Below are positions 36,912-43,006 of a stretch of DNA of 43,006 nt, in pieces (the first letter of the stretch is position 1; each line of letters starts with the position of its first letter). The DNA comes from Acidimicrobiaceae bacterium. GTDB lineage: Bacteria > Actinomycetota > Acidimicrobiia > Acidimicrobiales > RAAP-2. The position numbers and the translations under genes are program-made. The stretch covers positions 1 through 43,006 of the forward strand of contig DAHUZM010000025.1 of NCBI GenBank assembly GCA_027306525.1. Reading direction: 5' to 3'. A model generated the notes under the pieces. The model worked only from the letters and a program-made list of their open reading frames with translations. It was not told the origin of the DNA and did not search any database.

Positions 36912-38306
36912 GTGGGAATGGTCCTTCAGCGACGGAGATCCGTCGGCCGCGGCGCGCTGCATTGGGGTTTCGCCGTGGTGGCGATCCTGGCGTTGACGGC
37001 GGCGTCCATCGCCTTTGGCTTGCGGGTCACACCGCTGCAATCGGTGTCGGCGCTGGGGCAGACCGTTGCTGTCGGAACGGCCAACCCGACACTGAGCCTC
37101 TCGGGCCCAGGGGTGTTGGAGCTGTTCGGACAGTCGCTGCCGACGATCGTCCAGTTCACCGGGCCAGTTCGGCCGCGTCTCGTATTGACCAAGGTCACCA
37201 TCAATCAGCAGGTCTCGAGCTTCCTCGCCCCAAGGAGTCGGGCGCCCGCCGGAAGGGACCTCGGTCGAGAGCTGGCCAGCGGCTGGACCCGGTATTTCGC
37301 CTGGGAGGTTCTGTTCGTTGGGCTCTGCGCGCTCGTCCTGAGCGTCGGCTACCTCGGCCTCCGTCGGCGATCCTGGCGGCGAGCGCTGTTGTCCGTCGGC
37401 CTCTCGTTGCTGGTCGTCGAGGGAGTGAACCTGGGATGGATCATGCTCACGGCCTACGACGCCCCCCGGATCCTGGCCGGGGTCCACTCGTTGAGCGCGC
37501 TCGTGGGCCAGGAAGAGCCTCGACCGATCGCACCCTCGCCCGGTCCTGCGCTATCGGGCATTCAGGCGGTCGTCCTGGGAGATTCGACCGCTTCGGGGTT
37601 GGGGCTCGCTCCCCTCGAGCATCCAACCCCCCTCGATCAGGCGTGTCATCGCAGCGCGGACGCCTATGGGCTCGCCATTGGCACGGTGAACGGTTGGAAC
37701 GTTGAGAATCTCGCCTGTAGCGGTGCCACCATCCCTGCGGGCATCCTCGGTCCCCAGCCCCTCGGCAGCCTCAGTGCACCGCCCCAGCTCGCGGAGGCGA
37801 AGCGCATCGTCGGCCTGAAGGCCATCCTCGTGAGCGTCGGCGCTGATGACGTGCACTGGGATGCGATCGTTCAGCTGTGCGCCGTGGCGAAACACTGCAA
37901 TGACGCTGCCTCGACGGCCTATTTCCAGAGCCAGCTCAATGCCTTCACGACGCAGTACTACCAACTGCTCGCCCAGCTCGTGGCCCTTCCGGGCCATCCG
38001 CAAGTCCTCGTGAACCAGTACTACGACCCGTTCAATCCCGCATCGCACTGCCTCGATCACGTGGGACTGACCGCATCCAAGCAGCACACGCTGGTCGATT
38101 GGCTCAACGCCTTGAACGCTGTGTTGGCGCAGGGAGCGCGGGAATCGGGGTTTCAGTCTGTGGCACCGGATTTCTCCGGTCACGCGCTCTGCAGTTCGCA
38201 GCCCTATGTCCAGGGGATCAATGACCCCGCACCGTTTCACCCGACCACCAGCGGCGAGCTGGCGCTGGCGTTGCCGGACGAAAGGGCCCTTGAGAAGGGC
38301 GGCTGA
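36912..38306 (+). CDS. Membrane-anchored SGNH/GDSL-like hydrolase
   Basis: Two TM regions, then AVVLGDSTASGLGLAP (block I), ACSGAT, SVGADDVHWDAIVQLC, DPAPFHPTTSGELALA (block V), several Cys in the exported domain. Start GTG 36912 or ATG 36918. Confidence 0.85.
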   Translation: MGMVLQRRRSVGRGALHWGFAVVAILALTAASIAFGLRVTPLQSVSALGQTVAVGTANPTLSLSGPGVLELFGQSLPTIVQFTGPVRPRLVLTKVTINQQVSSFLAPRSRAPAGRDLGRELASGWTRYFAWEVLFVGLCALVLSVGYLGLRRRSWRRALLSVGLSLLVVEGVNLGWIMLTAYDAPRILAGVHSLSALVGQEEPRPIAPSPGPALSGIQAVVLGDSTASGLGLAPLEHPTPLDQACHRSADAYGLAIGTVNGWNVENLACSGATIPAGILGPQPLGSLSAPPQLAEAKRIVGLKAILVSVGADDVHWDAIVQLCAVAKHCNDAASTAYFQSQLNAFTTQYYQLLAQLVALPGHPQVLVNQYYDPFNPASHCLDHVGLTASKQHTLVDWLNALNAVLAQGARESGFQSVAPDFSGHALCSSQPYVQGINDPAPFHPTTSGELALALPDERALEKGG

Positions 38307-38425
38307 TCGGTGTTCGACGGACATCGACATGAACGCGTCCGCTACGGATGCTCTCGCTCTCGGGATTCGGCGCAACGCTTCGCCGGGTCCAACGGTGGGT
38401 GCGGTTCGCGAACGGCACTCGACGG

Positions 38426-40033
38426 CTATGGCGCGAGACGCGCCTGTTCAAGATCGAGTTCGCGGCGCACCGTCCGCATCACCGAGTAGGAGATCTCGCC
38501 CGAGCGGTGCAGCGTCCGCAGGGTGTCGCGCTGGGTGTCGAGAAGTCGCTGCTCGAGGTCGCGGAGCGGAACCCGCCGCACCGCTCCATCGTCCTCGGCG
38601 ATGAGCCGAGCCCGCTCAAGGCGGCGCTCGTAGCGCTCGCGGAGTGACTCGGTGAGCGCTCCGTCGAGCGCTTCATCGGCGATCATCTCGTCGAGGAGGG
38701 TGAGCGCGGCCTCAGCACAGCGGCGTTCTGCCACCACCCGTTGACGTTGCTGCACCTCACTGCCGCACAATCCGAGCCACCTCAGTAATGCCGGGAGGGA
38801 GATGCCTTGCCCGACGAGGGTTGCGATGATCACGCAGAAGGTGACGAAGACGATGAGGTCGCGCCCTTCGAAGCGATGCCTCGAGACCACGCTCGGCACC
38901 GAGAGCGCGGCCGCCAGGGAGATGGCACCCCGCAACCCCGACCAGCCGAGCGCGATGCGCTCGGATCGGGGCACGGCGCCCGTGTCGAGCAGCCGCCCCT
39001 CGGGGTGCCAGCGCACCGTCGGGATCGCGAGCCACCAGATAAGCCGGACCCCGACCACCACGACGACCGCCAGCGTGGTCAGCGCTACGACCTCTTGCAC
39101 CGGGTATTGGCCGACGGCGCCGAGCAGGTGGCGTAGCTGCAGGCCGACGAGGACGAACAACACCGACTCGAGCAAGAACACGAGCACCTGCCAGAACTCG
39201 GCCAGGCGGATCCGGCCCGAGGGCTCGAGCGCACTCGGGCGCTGGCCGAGGACGAGCCCGGTCGCCAAGGTGGCGAGCACACCCGAGAACCCGAGCGCAT
39301 TCGCGGGGAGGTAGGCGACGAAGGGGACGAGGAGGGAGACCACGACCTGTGACGCGGCGTCGCCCATCGGCCGGCGGACGTGCGCCGCCAGCCATCCGAC
39401 CACGAGGCCGAATGCCGTCCCCCCGCCCGCAACCCGGAGGAAGTCGAGGAAGCCACGGCCGACGCTCGTCGGACTGGCTACGGCGGCGACCCCGATGCTG
39501 AAGAGCGCGAGCGCGACACCATCGTTCACGAGGCTCTCGCCCTCGAGGATGGTGGTGACATGCGGCGGTACGCCGAGGCGCCCGAACACCGAGGTGGCGG
39601 CCACGGGGTCGGTCGGCGCGACCACCGAACCGAGGATGAATGCGCCGACCCAGCCGATCCCCGGCGCCACCGCCCAGGAGACCCCGGCCACGGCGAAGGT
39701 GGTCGCGAGCACCAGCCCAAGGGCACCGAGCCCGATCGGCCACGCGTGCGCCCGCAGCTCGCGCGGCGAGGTGACGAGTCCCGCGTGGTAGACGAGCGGC
39801 GGCAGGAATCCGAAGAAGACGATCCGGGGATCGAGGGCGGTGCCTCCGACGTGAGGAAGGAAGCCGGCGCCGGCGCCGGCGACGACGAGGAAGACGGGGT
39901 AGGGAATGCCAGATCGGCGCGCCAGGGTGCGACTGGCAACGACGGAAATCGCGATGACGAGCCCGGCGCCGAGGTAGGAGGCGGTGACCGAGTCGAATCC
40001 CAAGATGGGGGTCCCGTGAGGTCCGGACGCCAT
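38426..40033 (-). CDS. Na+/H+ antiporter, NhaP/CPA1 type
   Basis: 12-TM-like composition; GFLPPLVYHAGLVTSPRELRAH, GSVVAPTDPVAATSVFGRLGVP, ILEGESLVNDGVALALFSIGVA, LGWSGLRGAISLAAALSVP; charged C-terminal tail. Confidence 0.95.
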   Translation of the reverse strand: MASGPHGTPILGFDSVTASYLGAGLVIAISVVASRTLARRSGIPYPVFLVVAGAGAGFLPHVGGTALDPRIVFFGFLPPLVYHAGLVTSPRELRAHAWPIGLGALGLVLATTFAVAGVSWAVAPGIGWVGAFILGSVVAPTDPVAATSVFGRLGVPPHVTTILEGESLVNDGVALALFSIGVAAVASPTSVGRGFLDFLRVAGGGTAFGLVVGWLAAHVRRPMGDAASQVVVSLLVPFVAYLPANALGFSGVLATLATGLVLGQRPSALEPSGRIRLAEFWQVLVFLLESVLFVLVGLQLRHLLGAVGQYPVQEVVALTTLAVVVVVGVRLIWWLAIPTVRWHPEGRLLDTGAVPRSERIALGWSGLRGAISLAAALSVPSVVSRHRFEGRDLIVFVTFCVIIATLVGQGISLPALLRWLGLCGSEVQQRQRVVAERRCAEAALTLLDEMIADEALDGALTESLRERYERRLERARLIAEDDGAVRRVPLRDLEQRLLDTQRDTLRTLHRSGEISYSVMRTVRRELDLEQARLAP

Positions 40034-40323
40034 CGCTTCTCCTGCTGGTTGGCCGTGGCGGAGACAATCCGTGCGCTGCGGGGCGAAGTATGCCCAGATC
40101 GAACGGGGGAAAGACTCCGCCTGCGGGCACGGCGGCGGATCTCACCCGCTCGAAAGGCGGCCGGGTGAGGGAGGGCAATGGCAGACCGAGACCGTGGCAT
40201 CCCGGCGGGGTTGGTCCTCCGGCGATGGCGCCATGGTGGTCGCGATGGAGTCCGTGCGCATCGCCCGGGGCGCTCGGTCCGCTCTCGAGCGCAGGGCGGT
40301 CCGAGGGTGGCTGCGGCGCGCGA

Positions 40324-40935
40324 TCAGGTCTTCTCGGCGATCCCCTCGTAGAGGTAGCCAATGAGCTCGGGCCGGGAGAATCGATAGCGCTCGAGCTCGA
40401 CGAGGTCGAACCCGGCATTCGAGACGAGCTCGTCGATGGGCCGGTCGAGATGGCAGCCGCCGGCCACGTGCCGCCAGAACGGGGTCAGTCGGCGCTGCCA
40501 TCTCGCCGAAGCCGGGTTCGAGCTGAGGCCATGCTCGACGAAGTGGAGGCGACCTCCCGGCCTGAGCACTCGCCGCACCTCTGCGAGCGAGCGGGGGGCG
40601 TCGGGGATCGTGCAGAGCGTCCAGGTGATGAGGGCGTGGTCGACGGACGCATCGTCGAGCGGCAGGTCCTGTCCGTCGAGCCCCGCGAATTCGACCGGCA
40701 CGGGGCTTGCGGCCAGGCGTCGCGCCGCGAGCCTCCGGCCGACCAGCGACGGGTCGATCGCCACCACCCTTTGGACGGTCGTCGGATAGTGCGGGACATT
40801 GCGCCCGCTCCCGAAGCCGACCTCGACGACCGTGCCCTCGAGAGCGGCCGCCACGCGGGCGCGGATGGGGTCGACGCCTCGGCCCAGGGCGACGTCGACC
40901 AATCTCGGCAGGACGCGGTCGCCGTAGATGCTCAT
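40324..40935 (-). CDS. Class I SAM-dependent methyltransferase (UbiE/Methyltransf_11-like)
   Basis: MSIYGDRVLPRLVDVALG...VVEVGFGSGRNVPHYP, VVAIDPSLVGR, LPLDDASVDHALITWTLCTIPDAPRSLAEVRRVLRPGGRLHFVEHG. Confidence 0.92.
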   Translation of the reverse strand: MSIYGDRVLPRLVDVALGRGVDPIRARVAAALEGTVVEVGFGSGRNVPHYPTTVQRVVAIDPSLVGRRLAARRLAASPVPVEFAGLDGQDLPLDDASVDHALITWTLCTIPDAPRSLAEVRRVLRPGGRLHFVEHGLSSNPASARWQRRLTPFWRHVAGGCHLDRPIDELVSNAGFDLVELERYRFSRPELIGYLYEGIAEKT

Positions 40936-41090
40936 CGTTTCCTTGCGCTGGACGCGCCACGAGGCGGCGATTTCACAAACGCGGGCCGGCCCCCAAGGCT
41001 GGGCATGACGCCAGGGTAAAGGCTGCGCTGCGCTGCCGCTCGGGCCTTCCGCCGGGTGAGGGTCGCCCGAAGCTCGAGCGGACCGAAGCG

Positions 41091-41963
41091 ATGGGGTGGC
41101 GGCGGAGCGCCGTGGCCCAGGACGCGAAGCCCCGGTCGGCGCCGGGGCGCCGGGTAGCGTCCGATGTCGTGGCGGACCTTTCCGATCTTGCGAAGAAGGC
41201 GGCACCGTCCCTCGCTCGACGTGTCCCGTCGCGCCTGAGTCGAGCGGCCGGGATCTATCTCGACATCCTCCAGGGGAAGGGGTCGGGCACCGGATGGGAC
41301 ATGGAGGGGGAGGCCACCGCAGATGCCTCGACCCTCCGTGGCGTCTCAGCGCCGGTCGTCGTCGACGGAGGAGCGAACTACGGACAGTGGGCGAGCGCGG
41401 TCGCTCGCGTGCTTCGGGACCCCGCCGCCCGCTTCTTCCTGTTCGAGCCCCAACAGGCATGTCAAGAGACGCTCCGCACGCTCGAGGTGCCGAACAAGAC
41501 CGTGATCCGTGCTGCGGTCGGAGAGCATCCGGGCGAGGCCCTGCTCTCCGGAGCATCGCCTGGTTATGGCGCCGCGTCCCTCTACGAGCGCCACGACACC
41601 TACTTCGGGGACATGTCGGCGTTCCAGGAGAAGGTCGAGGTCGTCACGCTCGATGACGCCATCCGTGCGCACGGTCTCGAGCGCGTCGATCTCTTGAAGC
41701 TCGACGTCGAGGGAGGCGAGCTGGCTGCGCTCAACGGCGCCCGGCTCTCGCTCGCCGGGGGGATCATCCGAGCGGTGGCGTTCGAGTTCGGATCGGCCAA
41801 CATCTACTCGCGGAGCTTCTTCCGAGACTTCTGGGATCTGCTCGCCCCCCTCGGGTTCCGCTTCTCACGGGTGCTGCCCGGCGGCCGGCTGCTTCGCATC
41901 GATGCCTATAGCGAGGAGCATGAGCACTTCCGTGGTGTGAGCAACTACCTCACACAGCGATAG
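41091..41963 (+). CDS. FkbM family methyltransferase
   Basis: VVVDGGANYGQWASAVARVLRDPAARFFLFEPQQACQETLRTL...VEVVTLDDAIRAHGLERVDLLKLDVEGGELAALNGA. ATG at 41091. Confidence 0.9.
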   Translation: MGWRRSAVAQDAKPRSAPGRRVASDVVADLSDLAKKAAPSLARRVPSRLSRAAGIYLDILQGKGSGTGWDMEGEATADASTLRGVSAPVVVDGGANYGQWASAVARVLRDPAARFFLFEPQQACQETLRTLEVPNKTVIRAAVGEHPGEALLSGASPGYGAASLYERHDTYFGDMSAFQEKVEVVTLDDAIRAHGLERVDLLKLDVEGGELAALNGARLSLAGGIIRAVAFEFGSANIYSRSFFRDFWDLLAPLGFRFSRVLPGGRLLRIDAYSEEHEHFRGVSNYLTQR

Positions 41964-42200
41964 CCAGGCGCCCGGCGCGTCGGCCGGCGAGCGCAGGCCC
42001 GTCTGCCCTCCGCCCCGCTCCGAGTTCGACGCGCCGCGCCAAGCGCTGGGTGGCCGACCAGGGCCTTCATATCTCCGTCAGTTGTGGGCGGGAGACTGCT
42101 GCTCGTGTCGAGCGCCTGCTCCCGCCGGCCCCGCCGGCCCCGTGACGCGCCCACGGCGGGCCCGGGCGACCCCACCGGCGGCCCGGGCAGGACCTAAGCA

Positions 42201-43006
42201 TTGATCGTGCGCTTAGGACCCGGTCGCCCCGCCATCGGGCGTGGCCTCGGCCTTCTCTGTCTCGCGTTGGCCGTCGCGGCGTGCGGAGGTGCGCCCACGG
42301 CGGTCAAGCGCACCGCGCCCGCCGCCGGTCGCCTGGGCACCACCACGACGAGCGCCTCTCCAACCCTCGCCGTACCCACTCCCAGCCATCCGTGCGGGAC
42401 GACGACATCGGCGCCGGCCCATTACCAGCACGTCGTGTGGATCTGGATGGAGAACCACACCTGGAGCTCGGTCATCGGCAGCTCGTCGGCCCCCTACGTG
42501 ACCGGCTTGGCGCACGCGTGCGGGACGGACTCGAACTACTCCTCGGTGGGCTCGCCCTCGCTTCCCAACTACCTCGGGGCCACCTCCGGCTCGACGCAGG
42601 GGGTGAGCGACGACGGGGATCCGACGCAACACTCCTTCGCCGTCGACAACCTCTTCCGCCAGGTCCGGGCGGCTGGCGGGACCGAGCGCAGCTTCGCCGA
42701 GTCGATGCCCGGGAGCTGCGTGCTCATCTCCCGGGGTTCCTATGCCGCCAAGCACAACCCGGCCGTCTACTACGACGGCCCGGGCGACCGGGCCGCGTGC
42801 CGGCTCGACGACGTGCCGCTCGCCAGCCTCCCCGTCGTCCTCTCGTCGAACAACCTGCCCACCTACACCTCGATCACGCCCAACATCTGCGACGACATGC
42901 ACGACTGCTCGGTGTCGGTCGGGGACCGGTGGCTCGCGACCTGGGTGCCCCGCATCCTGGCCACCTCGGCATATCGGTCCGGGACCACGGCCCTCTTCAT
43001 CGTCTG
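42201..43006 (+). CDS. Lipoprotein phosphoesterase-family protein (partial, runs off window end)
   Basis: Hand translation from TTG 42201 (or GTG 42207): VRLGPGRPAIGRGLGLLCLALAVAACGGAPTAVKRT (lipobox LAVAAC)...YQHVVWIWMENHTWSSVIGSSSAPYVTGLAHACGTDSNYSSVGSPSLPNYLGATSGST...; no stop before 43006, hence absent from the track. Confidence 0.85.
   Translation, partial: MIVRLGPGRPAIGRGLGLLCLALAVAACGGAPTAVKRTAPAAGRLGTTTTSASPTLAVPTPSHPCGTTTSAPAHYQHVVWIWMENHTWSSVIGSSSAPYVTGLAHACGTDSNYSSVGSPSLPNYLGATSGSTQGVSDDGDPTQHSFAVDNLFRQVRAAGGTERSFAESMPGSCVLISRGSYAAKHNPAVYYDGPGDRAACRLDDVPLASLPVVLSSNNLPTYTSITPNICDDMHDCSVSVGDRWLATWVPRILATSAYRSGTTALFIV

Noticed and set aside
36426-37487. 353-aa minus-strand ORF and the plus-strand ORF 36517-36996
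   Set aside because: Overlaps the supported SGNH gene or its leader; no recognisable domain.
34184-42000. Integrated element attached to the tRNA-Leu 3' end
   Set aside because: I saw no duplicate of TTCGAGTCCCTTCGCCCCCA downstream and no integrase; only the adjacent TA pair hints at mobility.

Overview
High-GC window, actinobacterial in character and possibly Acidimicrobiia-like (inference from codon usage, gene order and small ribosomal proteins; not tested). About 2-32 kb is a dense housekeeping block: ychF, DUF192, rsmI, metG, tatD, a RlpA-like DPBB protein, ksgA, ispE, a two-component system, tRNA-Gln(TTG), a FAD oxidase, glmU, prs, rplY, pth, mfd, a parvulin-type PPIase, mazG, eno, a FtsB/DivIC-like protein, DUF501 and ppx. 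The order resembles the metG-tatD-rpfB-ksgA-ispE and glmU-prs-rplY...mfd-mazG-eno-ftsB-DUF501-ppx neighbourhoods of mycobacteria. From about 34.1 kb the window is more accessory: tRNA-Leu(TAA) with an unusually short variable loop, a Phd/VapC-type toxin-antitoxin pair, a MarR regulator with a perfect 18-bp-arm palindrome, a membrane-anchored collagen-like protein, an SGNH hydrolase, a Na+/H+ antiporter, two methyltransferases and a truncated secreted phosphoesterase. Two tiny ribosomal proteins (bL37-like, 27 aa; bS22-like, 32 aa) lie on the minus strand; the first is absent from the ORF track and the second is buried in a spurious ORF. I found no CRISPR array, rRNA, insertion sequence, prophage or convincing new multigene defence system. 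The best leads are the MarR/palindrome/collagen-like locus, the class-I-like tRNA-Leu, the GlmU lacking its acetyltransferase end, the apparent CTG start of pth, and a DPBB protein where rpfB usually sits.
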